Shown here: piece by piece, positions 51,945 to 61,210 of the stretch | Position numbering within the stretch: the first letter of the stretch is position 1 | How the letters are laid out: each line of letters begins with the position of its first letter | From: Xylanibacter ruminicola | GTDB taxonomy: Bacteria; Bacteroidota; Bacteroidia; Bacteroidales; Bacteroidaceae | Length of the DNA stretch: 64,000 nt | Direction of reading: 5' to 3' | NCBI RefSeq assembly: GCF_900107775.1 | Contig: NZ_FNRF01000005.1 | Location: 62,001 to 126,000 of the forward strand | Translations under genes and position numbers: made by a program | The notes under the pieces: generated by a model | What the model was told of the DNA's origin: nothing | The model's input: the letters and a program-made list of their open reading frames with translations, nothing else | Database searches by the model: none

Positions 51945-53954
51945 TTATTTCTTCAGAAAATCATCTGTTCGTGTTGGTGAATACATCTCCCAAAGCGAGG
52001 CGATTGTCCATCCTGGTGCAAAGAGGTTATTATAGAATCCCTTACCATTCATACCATAATCCCAAGTGGTGTGCTGCACCACCTCTGGATAGAATCCGGG
52101 TACTGAAATACCACAGAGGCGCTCGGGTGTAGGCATCAGCTGTGAGAGTGAGTTAAAAATCACATCGTGCATCTGCAGGAAACGCTGGTTTCCCTTCTGC
52201 TGACCCAACCACTTTACAATGTGTGGCAACTCGAATACAAACGCATCGATATGGTTGTTCTCGACCGATACGTTACTCCAGCCACGGGTCTTCAGACCTA
52301 AGTCGCCCAGCATCTGACCCTGTGCAAAGGGTACATCCCACATGTAATACCACGACAAGGCAAAGTAAGCAGCCTTTTCGCACAAGTCGATATAACGCTG
52401 GCGCTCCTTACCCTTGGTTACAGCTGCCAGGTAATAGGTAGCGGTAACGGCAGCAATGGCAGCCTCTTTATCCTCGCAGTTAGCATCGAGGGTTGATGAG
52501 AAGTAATCGCTCTTTGAGATGATATTCTGCTCCAGATAATCAACAGTACGACGGGCTGCCTCCAGATATTGTTTCTTACCGAAGTAGCGATAACCCATCA
52601 CCAAAGCTGAGGTAGATGATGGTGTGCTACCACCTGTACCATCCACGTCGATACCATTGTCGTGATACTTACGGGCAAAGCTGCCATCGGCCTTCTGCAG
52701 TTTCAGGAAACCATCCAGGATACCCTTTATACGTGCCTCCCACTGGGGATGACGACGACCATGTGCTTTCTCGTACTTAAGATACAGCAGAATGGCATAA
52801 ACACCCTCTGACTGCTGACGGATAGAGTGTACTACCTTATCATCGCTTGGGAAGCCGCGGGTAAAGTTCACGTTATCATAAAAGTAGCCGGCACTGGTAA
52901 AACCATGCTGCAGATAGCTCTCCAAAATCTCATCACCCATGGTTACGAGATCCTGCTCGCCATGCTGTTCGCCGTACTCGATAGCATTGAAGGCATTCAG
53001 CAGTACACGACCACAGAAACCAACCTGTGCCTCGGGGAATGGCTTACAATCGCTGGTAAGCAGGGTGTGCCCCGAGTTGTACTTCAAGGGATAGTTGCTT
53101 ACATACGACTGACGGAAATAGTTGGTCAGTCCCTTCTTCATCTCCTCAGGCGTAAAAAGTGGCTTCAATGCCTGTGGCTTCAGGTTGTCGAAGCAACGCT
53201 GCCACATCATTGTAACGTGCTCGCCAAAGTCCTTAGCCTCGGTTTCACTGATGCGCCACTGGATGGTCTTGGTCTCGCCCTTCTCAATCTTAGCAAAAGC
53301 AAATACGGGGGCAGCCAAGGTAAGCTTACGGATGTAGCGCTTAGGAGTCTCAATGTAAGGATAGCCAAAAGTAAGCTTGGCCTCCTGCTGCTCACAATCA
53401 AGTCCCAGGTAACCCAGAGATGTCTCACCACTCAGGATAATCTCACCTGCCTGGTGGGTAGTCATACACTCCTGTGGGGTGTCAAGCTGGCGGATAACAG
53501 CCACCGACTTACCGTTAGCCTCATCGTAAACACTGGTCATAGGCGACGACAGACGGTCCTCACGAAAGTTCCAGCTCTTGGATGTATGAAAAGCAGGTGC
53601 CTCCTTTGGCGAACGCAGGTTGCGGTGGTACCAGAAACCCGGCAGATAGAACTCACTATTGGCCGACAGGATGCCTGTGGCAAGTTGTGCGCCGAAGTTG
53701 TAATACGTTGTGGCATCGGCCTTGATGGTAACGGTATAAACCTGATCGTTGCCATCGTTTGCCAACTGTGCACTGATGTGCAAAGGCAATGCCTTACCAT
53801 CGGCAGGCTTTAGCTGATTGCCATCAGCCTGCAGTTGAATAACTCTTGCCTCGTTGCCTGGCTGCTTGATACTGATCTGCGTCTGGATGTTGATAGCAAA
53901 AGCATTCATCGACAAAGCAGCAAAGGCTGCTAATAAATAAGTTTTGTTGAACAT
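51945..53954 (-). CDS. Unrecognised exported protein, probable helical-barrel glycan enzyme (PUL 2)
   Basis: 669 residues with a signal peptide (NAFAINI). The N-terminal 230 residues look like a beta-sandwich (FWYHRNLRSPKEAPAFHTSK). The C-terminal 400 are repeated helical hairpins with aromatic and acidic motifs, as in (alpha/alpha)6-barrel glycosidases: SQDTTY-type loops are absent, but GSFARKYHDNGIDVDGTGG, DANCEDKEAAIAAVTATYYL and SVENNHIDAFVFELPHIVKW stand out. I do not recognise its family: it lacks the Cys/Glu zinc motif of GH127-type enzymes. Its place between a GH43 and SusC in an arabinan-type locus suggests a role in debranching or trimming, which is inferred. Candidate acids include Asp and Glu in DGTGG, CEDKE and VENNHID. 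Confidence 0.6.
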   Translation of the reverse strand: MFNKTYLLAAFAALSMNAFAINIQTQISIKQPGNEARVIQLQADGNQLKPADGKALPLHISAQLANDGNDQVYTVTIKADATTYYNFGAQLATGILSANSEFYLPGFWYHRNLRSPKEAPAFHTSKSWNFREDRLSSPMTSVYDEANGKSVAVIRQLDTPQECMTTHQAGEIILSGETSLGYLGLDCEQQEAKLTFGYPYIETPKRYIRKLTLAAPVFAFAKIEKGETKTIQWRISETEAKDFGEHVTMMWQRCFDNLKPQALKPLFTPEEMKKGLTNYFRQSYVSNYPLKYNSGHTLLTSDCKPFPEAQVGFCGRVLLNAFNAIEYGEQHGEQDLVTMGDEILESYLQHGFTSAGYFYDNVNFTRGFPSDDKVVHSIRQQSEGVYAILLYLKYEKAHGRRHPQWEARIKGILDGFLKLQKADGSFARKYHDNGIDVDGTGGSTPSSTSALVMGYRYFGKKQYLEAARRTVDYLEQNIISKSDYFSSTLDANCEDKEAAIAAVTATYYLAAVTKGKERQRYIDLCEKAAYFALSWYYMWDVPFAQGQMLGDLGLKTRGWSNVSVENNHIDAFVFELPHIVKWLGQQKGNQRFLQMHDVIFNSLSQLMPTPERLCGISVPGFYPEVVQHTTWDYGMNGKGFYNNLFAPGWTIASLWEMYSPTRTDDFLKK

Positions 53955-53986
53955 ATAATATAAGTTTTTGTTGGGTTCTTGAGTAT

Positions 53987-54994
53987 TTACTCTTTATATA
54001 AGTAATGGAACGTGCCATCGGTAACTCCAAAACCATGACTGTTCTGGGTTAATCCTACAACGGCTGTTTTACGGGGGCTCACCTCGGTAAAGCTGTTGTG
54101 GGTATGGAACACGTAGTTCCACTGGCCCTGAGCATCCTTGAACATATCGCCATGACCGGTGCCATAATAGCCTATGTTGGCACGATTAATGACCGACTCT
54201 GGCGATTTGGCCCATGGACCGTAAGGCGATGAGGCCGTAGCCATACCAACGGCATAGTCGATATTACGGAAATCGTTAGCCGAGTAGAACATATAATAGG
54301 TATCGCTAAGATGGAGTACGGTAGGACCTTCGGTTACGCCCCAACTGGCCTGTGCCGTATTCTCCCACTGTTCCGAGGCATGGATACACTCCTGGGCTGT
54401 TTCTTCCTTAATATCCATCAGATCGTCGGTCATCTCAGCCACAAAGATACGGTTGCCATCCTGCAATCGTACATGATACAGATAAACCTTGCCATCGGTA
54501 TCAAACAGTACGAAAGGATCGATCGCTTTTCCAGGGGTAGCAATACACTTCTTTTCCTGCTGGGTAAAAGGCCCCATGGGCGAGGTGGCTGTTGCTACAG
54601 CAATCTGCTCGTTGGCTGTATAGAACATATAATAGGCATCACCACGCTTCACTACCTGTGGTGCCCAGAAACCTGTAGTACCATACGAGGTAGCTCCTGT
54701 TAAGCAGAATCCATTGGCTTTACCAACCGGTCCCTGCCAGGTTTTCATATCGACAGAACGATATACATAGAATCCCGTACCCGAATTGCTACCTGTACCA
54801 TATAAATAATAGGTACCATCGGTATCAACAAAAATGGTGGGGTCGGCTTCGGTCAACACTTCCTGTTGGGGTACAGATGGTTTCTCGGGCACAGGTGCTA
54901 CTGCGCTACCCGTGTCGTTCGAACTACATGAAGGCAAAACTGTAAGCACAGCCATCAGAGTCATCGCTAATCTTAAATTGGTTTTCTTATACAT
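53987..54994 (-). CDS. GH43 lipoprotein (PUL 2)
   Basis: 335 residues. Lipoprotein signal (LPSC) and a five-bladed GH43 propeller: base Asp in EADPTIFVDTDGTYYLYGT, GFWAPQVVKRGDAYYMFYT, modulating Asp in AIDPFVLFDTDGKVYL, acid Glu in GVTEGPTVLH, and YGTGHGDMF near the end. These mark an active GH43 enzyme, probably an exo-acting alpha-L-arabinofuranosidase or beta-xylosidase; the sub-family is not certain. First gene of the PUL 2 operon, transcribed from a promoter (-7 at 55032-55039) next to the GGGTAATAT boxes. Confidence 0.85.
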   Translation of the reverse strand: MYKKTNLRLAMTLMAVLTVLPSCSSNDTGSAVAPVPEKPSVPQQEVLTEADPTIFVDTDGTYYLYGTGSNSGTGFYVYRSVDMKTWQGPVGKANGFCLTGATSYGTTGFWAPQVVKRGDAYYMFYTANEQIAVATATSPMGPFTQQEKKCIATPGKAIDPFVLFDTDGKVYLYHVRLQDGNRIFVAEMTDDLMDIKEETAQECIHASEQWENTAQASWGVTEGPTVLHLSDTYYMFYSANDFRNIDYAVGMATASSPYGPWAKSPESVINRANIGYYGTGHGDMFKDAQGQWNYVFHTHNSFTEVSPRKTAVVGLTQNSHGFGVTDGTFHYLYKE

Positions 54995-55031
54995 TTAGTT
55001 ACAATTGGGTTGGTAATAAAGATTTCGGCGG

Positions 55032-55039
55032 CAAAAGTA
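55032..55039 (-). promoter_or_regulatory. -7 box of the PUL 2 operon
   Basis: The complement reads TACTTTTG. No TTTG lies at the -33 position; box 1 of the GGGTAATAT series sits there instead, as expected for an activator-dependent promoter. Confidence 0.6.
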
Positions 55040-55058
55040 ATAAAAAGGATTATTAGGC

Positions 55059-55133
55059 ACGGGTAATATTGTTCTCAAAACGGGTAATATCGTCAAAAGT
55101 ACAGAATTACTGCACAAAAATAGGGGTAATATC
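55059..55133. promoter_or_regulatory. Three direct GGGTAATAT operator boxes between PUL 2 and its regulator
   Basis: GGGTAATAT begins at 55061, 55082 and 55124, all in the same orientation. The spacings are 21 and 42 bases, i.e. two and four DNA turns. The first two are preceded by ACGGG/ACGGG-like sequence. Box 1 lies at about -33 to -42 of the PUL promoter; box 3 lies at about -33 to -24 of the regulator's own promoter. The hybrid regulator at 55175 is the obvious candidate to bind them. Confidence 0.75.
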
Positions 55134-55145
55134 AGAATTAATCGC

Positions 55146-55153
55146 TAAATTTG
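55146..55153 (+). promoter_or_regulatory. -7 box of the hybrid regulator gene
   Basis: TAAATTTG, 21 bases before ATG 55175. It excludes an in-frame start at 55151, which would lie inside it. No TTTG is seen at -33. Confidence 0.6.
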
Positions 55154-55174
55154 CACACAGATAAAAACGAAGCT

Positions 55175-58100
55175 ATGCGATATATAACGTTACTCCTTAC
55201 TTGGATATTTGCCAGTATCATGGTAAATGCTGCCGACTTTAAGTTCCAGCATCTGAACACCTCGTGCGGTTTACCCAACCAGCAGGTTGAGAGCATGGTG
55301 CAGGATAACAACGGCTATATATGGATAGGTACGCGTAACGGACTGGCCAGATATGATGGTTATAATGTTGACACCTACTACCATGTTGAGGGACAGCCAC
55401 ACTCATTGGTGCATAACTTCGTACATGGATTGTTTGTGGATAGCAAACAGCGCCTATGGATTAGTACCGAGAATGGTGTGAGTATGTATCGCCCCGAAAG
55501 CGACGACTTTCGAAACTATTTCAACGTACGGGGCTACTGCACCAGTTTTGTAGAGACCAACGACGGCAGAATACTCACCGGCTCAGGACAGTTGTATGCT
55601 TACGACGCCAAGACCGACTCATTTGTAGTTATCCCATCACTCAATGCCGGAACCATTGCCTCGTTGGCTAAGGATCGGACTGGCAACATCTATGTGTCGG
55701 CCAGTCAGATGATATTCTCGATGAGCGCTAACCTCACCAAGATACTACCGCTAAACATCAGTATTAACGATGGACAGCCCGTAAGTCATAACGCCATCCT
55801 CCCCTTGCTGGTTGATTCAAAGCAGCGCCTCTGGGTGGGTTGTAACGATGGCAGTGCCATCTGCTACAATCTGAAGAGTCATACCCAGCAACGTTATACA
55901 GCCAACCAACTAACAGGCGGCATTATCCGTGTAATTATCGAGGACAAGCAGCACCGCATCTGGTTTGGAACCGAGAACGGCATCCTGACATTGAATCCCG
56001 ATGGCAGCAGCATACTCACACAGAAACACTATGGTAGTGACGGACTGTCGGACAATGCGGTGTACACCATTCTGGCCGACCGTCAGAACAACATATGGAT
56101 AGGTTCATACTTCGGTGGCGTAGATTATCTGTCGATTCAGAAACCGCAGTTCCGTCATTTTGAGCCCAGTGCCGCCAAAGGCGAGTTAAAGGCCCGCATA
56201 CCACGCATGATAACCGAGACATCGCCTGGCATCTTCTGGATTGCCAGCGAAGATCAGGGCGTAAACATCTACAACTCTGTTACAGGACAATTCTCGCCTT
56301 TTACCGAGATTCCTGGGCTCGACTCGAATACGCACAGTATCTACTACGACGCCAAGACTGCCGACATCTGGATTGGTACGCGATTCAAAGGGTTGTACCG
56401 CTACAACCTGCAAACCCGCAAAACCACCCAGTATTATCGTACCAAGGGACTTACATCGGAGGGTATTTTTTACCTGACCCGCGATAAGAACGGACGCTTG
56501 TGGATAGCCACAATGGAAGGATTGCGCTATTACGACGAGCAATCGGATACCTTCTGTACGATAGGCGACGACCTGTTGGACCGCACATTCATCTACTCGC
56601 TGTTCGTGGATCGCCACAACCAGTTATGGGCCAGCACGGTGGCTTGCGGCTTGTATTGCATCAGCAACGGCAAGGTAACAAGTTACAGTAGGGATAACGG
56701 CAGCGGACTGACCGATAATTACATCATATCGTCATTCGAGGACTCGAAAGGTCGCCTGTGGATAGGCACTAACAATAACGGCTTGTTCTGGCTCGACAAC
56801 AAGAACGGCAAAATTCATCAGGCAGGTACATGGATACCCCGCCAATGTACGGTATGCAGCATTGTTGAGGATAAAACGGGTAGCTTGTGGATTGGTACCG
56901 ACCAAGGTTTGTTCAGCCACCGACTGAGCGATGGGCATACCCGCTGTTTCTCGGCAGGTGCCGAACTGCCCGTCAACCAGTTCAACTTTACATCAACCTA
57001 TCTGGCCACCGACGGACGCGTGCTGATGGGTACCTTCGACGGTCTGATAGCCTTCCAGCCCAAACAGATGCACACCGAGGCCAGGAACATGTATGTGCAT
57101 TTCAAGAAACTGTTTGTAAACGATCAGGTACGCTCGCAGATCGACTATACCGACTGCATCACACTCACCTACGAAGAGTCGCACTCGTTCCACATCGAGT
57201 ATGGTGTAGTGATGCCCGAGAATGTGCAGGGCATACAGTATCAGATAAAGGTGGATGGTATTGATAAGGAATGGCGCAGTGTAGGTACCGAACGTCGGTT
57301 CTATGGTTATCTGCTCAGTCCGGGCACCTACCAGCTGCACGTAAGGGCAAACACCTGCGACAGCGACTGGGATAAATGTCCTGAACGCATGCTTACCATC
57401 GTTATCAAGGCACCGTTCTATCTCTCCACCCTCGCGTACATGATATACTTTATTTGTTTTGCCGCACTGGTGTGGGGCGGACTCACGCTCTACAATATCC
57501 GCATGAAAGAGCAGGCCAAGGTGCGCTATGCCAACATGGAGAAAGCCAAGGTTGAGGAGATCGACCGCATGAAATCGAACTTCTTCACGATGGTGTCGCA
57601 CGAACTCAAGACACCTCTCTCGCTCATCATCGCACCACTGAAGAGTATCAGCGCCAGCGAGGTGGATAAGGAGGTGGGCGAATCGCTAAACCTAGCCATT
57701 CGCAACTGCTCGAAGATGGAACACCTGATTAACGAGTTGGTGACCTTCAACAAGATTGAATCGGATAACTTCCCGTTCTACGTACAACAGGGCAACCCTG
57801 TAGAGTTTGTGGGTGTGGTGGCCGATAACTTTAACGAGGCCGTTCAGGCCAAGGGCTTACACCTCACCGTAAATTGTATCGATAACGGCGAAGACGGTTG
57901 GTTCTCGCCATCATATATCGAGCACATACTGAACAATCTCATGTCGAACGCCATCAAATTTACAGGAAACGGTGGCGCTATCACCATCCATGCCGAGATT
58001 ACGCAGACAGCGGATTCGCCCGACCTGTATCTGAAGATGCAAGTAACCGATACCGGTATCGGCATTATCAAAGATGAACAGAAGAATATATTTGAGCGTT

Positions 58101-59158
58101 TCTACCAAACCAAACGCGGCTACAGCACCAATAGCAGTGGCTGGGGTATCGGTCTGGCACTCATTCGCCGATTGGTTGAGATACACAAAGGCTCGGTATC
58201 GGTAGAGAGCGAACTGGGCAAGGGTAGCACATTTACGGTATTGCTGAACATCTCGGGCAACGCATTCTCAGATAAGAACAAGATTGCAGGCGACAGCGAA
58301 CAGGCAACGGTAAGCAGCTATCTCAATAAGCTCGATGCCACACCCGTTACCATTGCGGGCAGTGCCGTTCCAACCACCACTACCCCATCGGCCTCAGCAA
58401 CACATAAACATACCTTGCTGGTGGTTGAGGATAATGAGGACATGCTGAAATTTCTGGAGCAGCTGTTTGCTGCCGATTACAACGTGATAACAGCGCCCGA
58501 CGGACAGCAGGCATGGGATATCGCCATCAGTCGAACGGATATCAACCTGGTGGTATCGGATGTGATGATGCCTGTGATGACCGGTGCCGAACTATGCAAC
58601 ATGATAAAGGGTAACATGAGCACCAGTCATATACCCGTGATTCTGCTCACAGCCAAGGGCGACCCCGAGGACGTGAAGGACGGTTATCGCAATGGTGCCG
58701 ACGCCTATGTACTGAAGCCCTTCGATCCAGAATCGCTGTCGCTACAGATCAGTAACCTGCTCAAACTGATACAGAGCCGTCAGCAAGCCATCTTTAATGA
58801 CGGCGAGGAATCGCTGAAACAGAACGACAGTCTGACGCAGCTCGACCGCGACTTTATCCAGCGACTGATGGAACTGGTGGATAGCAACATTGGCAATGCA
58901 AACTTCTCGGTTACCGATATCACTACCGAATTAGGTATGAGTCGCAGTTTGTTACACACCAAGATGAAGAATCTGATGAACACCTCGGCTGGCGACTACA
59001 TCCGCCACAAGCGCATACAAAAGGCCTGCCAGATGATTACCGACGGACATAATGTTTCGGAGACGGCCTACAGCTGCGGCTTTGCCGACCCCAACTACTT
59101 CTCAAAGGTATTCAAGAAAGTAGTTGGTGTGGCACCATCCGAATATACTAAACAATAA
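55175..59158 (+). CDS. Hybrid two-component regulator (HTCS) of PUL 2
   Basis: 1327 residues. Signal peptide (ends VNAAD), periplasmic two-propeller sensor of Reg_prop repeats (WIGTRNGLARYD, WIGSYFGGVDYL and similar) and a Y_Y_Y domain (to about 745). A membrane segment (about 750-772) leads to HisKA with His809 (MVSHELKTPLSL), HATPase (NNLMSNAIKFTG, DTGIGI), receiver with Asp1129 (VVSDVMMPVMTG) and a C-terminal AraC-type DNA-binding domain (about 1255-1325, IRHKRIQKACQMI and ETAYSCGFADPNYFSKVFKK). One protein thus senses an oligosaccharide in the periplasm and binds DNA. Its divergent place makes it the regulator of PUL 2. Confidence 0.95.
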   Translation: MRYITLLLTWIFASIMVNAADFKFQHLNTSCGLPNQQVESMVQDNNGYIWIGTRNGLARYDGYNVDTYYHVEGQPHSLVHNFVHGLFVDSKQRLWISTENGVSMYRPESDDFRNYFNVRGYCTSFVETNDGRILTGSGQLYAYDAKTDSFVVIPSLNAGTIASLAKDRTGNIYVSASQMIFSMSANLTKILPLNISINDGQPVSHNAILPLLVDSKQRLWVGCNDGSAICYNLKSHTQQRYTANQLTGGIIRVIIEDKQHRIWFGTENGILTLNPDGSSILTQKHYGSDGLSDNAVYTILADRQNNIWIGSYFGGVDYLSIQKPQFRHFEPSAAKGELKARIPRMITETSPGIFWIASEDQGVNIYNSVTGQFSPFTEIPGLDSNTHSIYYDAKTADIWIGTRFKGLYRYNLQTRKTTQYYRTKGLTSEGIFYLTRDKNGRLWIATMEGLRYYDEQSDTFCTIGDDLLDRTFIYSLFVDRHNQLWASTVACGLYCISNGKVTSYSRDNGSGLTDNYIISSFEDSKGRLWIGTNNNGLFWLDNKNGKIHQAGTWIPRQCTVCSIVEDKTGSLWIGTDQGLFSHRLSDGHTRCFSAGAELPVNQFNFTSTYLATDGRVLMGTFDGLIAFQPKQMHTEARNMYVHFKKLFVNDQVRSQIDYTDCITLTYEESHSFHIEYGVVMPENVQGIQYQIKVDGIDKEWRSVGTERRFYGYLLSPGTYQLHVRANTCDSDWDKCPERMLTIVIKAPFYLSTLAYMIYFICFAALVWGGLTLYNIRMKEQAKVRYANMEKAKVEEIDRMKSNFFTMVSHELKTPLSLIIAPLKSISASEVDKEVGESLNLAIRNCSKMEHLINELVTFNKIESDNFPFYVQQGNPVEFVGVVADNFNEAVQAKGLHLTVNCIDNGEDGWFSPSYIEHILNNLMSNAIKFTGNGGAITIHAEITQTADSPDLYLKMQVTDTGIGIIKDEQKNIFERFYQTKRGYSTNSSGWGIGLALIRRLVEIHKGSVSVESELGKGSTFTVLLNISGNAFSDKNKIAGDSEQATVSSYLNKLDATPVTIAGSAVPTTTTPSASATHKHTLLVVEDNEDMLKFLEQLFAADYNVITAPDGQQAWDIAISRTDINLVVSDVMMPVMTGAELCNMIKGNMSTSHIPVILLTAKGDPEDVKDGYRNGADAYVLKPFDPESLSLQISNLLKLIQSRQQAIFNDGEESLKQNDSLTQLDRDFIQRLMELVDSNIGNANFSVTDITTELGMSRSLLHTKMKNLMNTSAGDYIRHKRIQKACQMITDGHNVSETAYSCGFADPNYFSKVFKKVVGVAPSEYTKQ

Positions 59159-59159
59159 T

Positions 59160-60716
59160 TTAGTGCGATTGTTTAAACGCGTCTAACTGCTTAAAGCAGT
59201 GGCGGTTGATTATTTGCTGCAACTGGCGGTCGGGATTGTTGCGGATATAGCAACGATAATCGAACACCATCAGCTCGCCATTCACAGCCGAATAAGGATG
59301 CCAGCCTGGTAAGCCTTTGATATTTGGATTACCAGTATGGGCAAACTGTGCCCAAGCACTGCTCATCTTATCAGCTAACTGCAGATCCTGAGCCGATGGC
59401 TGTGGCAACTCATTAGGCGACTGGTGCAGGGTGTTGAAACAGAACTTCAACTCGTGACCATGTACCGAACCCTTGTTTACAGGCGATCGCCAGGTAAACA
59501 TATACATATAGGTAGGCGCCTTGCGACTCTTGGTCATGGCGTCGGCGGTAATCAGTGTTTTAGGACGGAACAGCCAGTCGATACACAGCAAATCCTGTGG
59601 CACATAGTCGGGATGTGCCTTGGCAAAGGCTGCGATATAAGCATCGGTATCATCGCCAAAGGTAGCCTTCAACTGCTCACGAGCCTCATCCTCGGTCATG
59701 GGCTGATCGTAACGCAGACGCTGCAACTCGTTAAAGGTGGTACCAATCATTACGGGGATATCGTCTGATATCTGGGCGAATGTAGGCTGGAAAGGTTGCT
59801 GCAACAACACCTTTCCATCGGGTGTTGGACCGAAGCCCCACATCATAGGTGTGCCCGGTTTACGGGTACCGATACTGGCAGCCATCGCACGTTGACCGGC
59901 ATCATATAACTGCTGGTAAGGCACATCTTTTATTTTATCCACTTCGTCCTCGCTGATGCCAAGCTCCTTCAGCACAGCCTTGCCGAGTGTCTGTGTTATC
60001 TCGTGGTTGTTCACGTTCAGGATGGTACCACTCATAATAATGGCTTTGTGGAATAAGCCTTTGGCCTGAGGCATACACATCAGCGTGCCTACCTTACCGC
60101 CACCACCCGACTCACCGAACACGGTTACGTTCTTAGGGTCGCCACCAAAATTGGATATATTATCACGAATCCACTCCAAGGCCTGCACCACATCCAGCAT
60201 GCCTACATTACCCGAGTATTCGTATTTCTTGGATACTGCCGAGAGGTCGAGAAAGCCCAGGATGTTCAAACGGTGGTTGATGCTTACCACTACCACATCC
60301 TTCTTAGCCAACTGCATACCTGGATTCCAGGCCGACGTGCCCGAATCGAAACCGCCGCCATGCAGCCACAGCATCACAGGCTTACGAGCTTTCAGGTCGG
60401 TGCTCCAAACATTCAGCACGCAGGAGTTCTTCTCCGACATCTCATTCTCAGAGAGGTGCTGCCCCCACGTCTGCTGCATCACCTGCGGTCCCCAGTGGTC
60501 GCACTCACGTATGCCCTTCCACTTATCCACAGGCAGTGGCGGCATCAGTCGTTCCACCTTGGCATAGGGAATACCCAGCCACGCCATCGTACCCTCCTGC
60601 ACAATGCCGCTCACCTTTCCACTCTTGGTGCTAACCACCAGTTCACTACTCTCTTGTGCCGTTGCCGTAACCGCGCACAACAGCAAAACCATTAGGTTTA
60701 TAGTTATTTTTTTCAT
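59160..60716 (-). CDS. Exported type B carboxylesterase
   Basis: 518 residues from the ATG complementary to 60714-60716, which gives a signal peptide (VTATAQES). An alpha/beta-hydrolase of the carboxylesterase family with oxyanion motif WLHGGGFDSG, nucleophile Ser in VTVFGESGGGGKV, acidic residue in IGTTFNELQRL and His in SVHGHELKFCF. It should hydrolyse an ester in the periplasm, plausibly acetyl or feruloyl groups on plant glycans next to the arabinan locus (inferred). It is convergent with the HTCS gene (stops two bases apart) and has its own TATCTTTG -7 box (complement of 60727-60734). Confidence 0.87.
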   Translation of the reverse strand: MKKITINLMVLLLCAVTATAQESSELVVSTKSGKVSGIVQEGTMAWLGIPYAKVERLMPPLPVDKWKGIRECDHWGPQVMQQTWGQHLSENEMSEKNSCVLNVWSTDLKARKPVMLWLHGGGFDSGTSAWNPGMQLAKKDVVVVSINHRLNILGFLDLSAVSKKYEYSGNVGMLDVVQALEWIRDNISNFGGDPKNVTVFGESGGGGKVGTLMCMPQAKGLFHKAIIMSGTILNVNNHEITQTLGKAVLKELGISEDEVDKIKDVPYQQLYDAGQRAMAASIGTRKPGTPMMWGFGPTPDGKVLLQQPFQPTFAQISDDIPVMIGTTFNELQRLRYDQPMTEDEAREQLKATFGDDTDAYIAAFAKAHPDYVPQDLLCIDWLFRPKTLITADAMTKSRKAPTYMYMFTWRSPVNKGSVHGHELKFCFNTLHQSPNELPQPSAQDLQLADKMSSAWAQFAHTGNPNIKGLPGWHPYSAVNGELMVFDYRCYIRNNPDRQLQQIINRHCFKQLDAFKQSH

Positions 60717-60777
60717 AATCATGCCGCAAAGATAGAAAAATAATTGCAAAAAGTGGTGCACATTCGGTATTTATTTG

Positions 60778-60785
60778 TATATTTG
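60778..60785 (+). promoter_or_regulatory. -7 box directly before the DUF6078-like gene
   Basis: TATATTTG ends four bases before ATG 60790, so transcription should start at or within about two bases of the start codon. Confidence 0.55.
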
Positions 60786-60789
60786 CCAC

Positions 60790-61206
60790 ATGAAAGATAA
60801 AGTTGACCACTATACTATATGTTTTATCGACAGTTGCCCGTTGCACAGGCACTGTTTAAGATGGATGGTAGGCCGTTATGCCGATACCAGTAGAGAAACA
60901 TATCTGGCAGTTAACCCGCATAACCCACTGATGGGAAGCGACAGTTGTCCGTTGTATCGCGAAGATATACGTGTTATCAAGAAGAAAGGCTTTACCAACA
61001 TGTATTACGACATGCCTTGGCACCTGGAGTTTAAGATACGCCGACAGCTAATTGCCAAGTTCGGACGCAAGCAGTATTTCCAGATGCGTAAAGGCGAACG
61101 CCTGATTACGCCCGACCAGCAAAAAGTGATAGAACAGGTTATGCGTGCCAACAACTGGGAAGGCCCCATCAAGTACGACGGGGAGGTTGAAGACTACCTG
61201 TGGTAA
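60790..61206 (+). CDS. Small Cys-containing protein, DUF6078-like
   Basis: 138 residues, cytoplasmic (no signal). It has an N-terminal Cys pattern (TICFIDSCPLHRHCLRW), a middle VNPHNPLMGSDSCPLYRE, and the C-terminal motif FQMRKGERLITPDQQKVIEQV. This matches, from memory, the DUF6078 family of Bacteroidota; its function is unknown. The Cys residues might bind a metal, which is a guess. It appears to be translated from a leaderless transcript. It is convergent with the S66-like gene (four bases apart). Confidence 0.65.
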   Translation: MKDKVDHYTICFIDSCPLHRHCLRWMVGRYADTSRETYLAVNPHNPLMGSDSCPLYREDIRVIKKKGFTNMYYDMPWHLEFKIRRQLIAKFGRKQYFQMRKGERLITPDQQKVIEQVMRANNWEGPIKYDGEVEDYLW

Positions 61207-61210
61207 TAGT

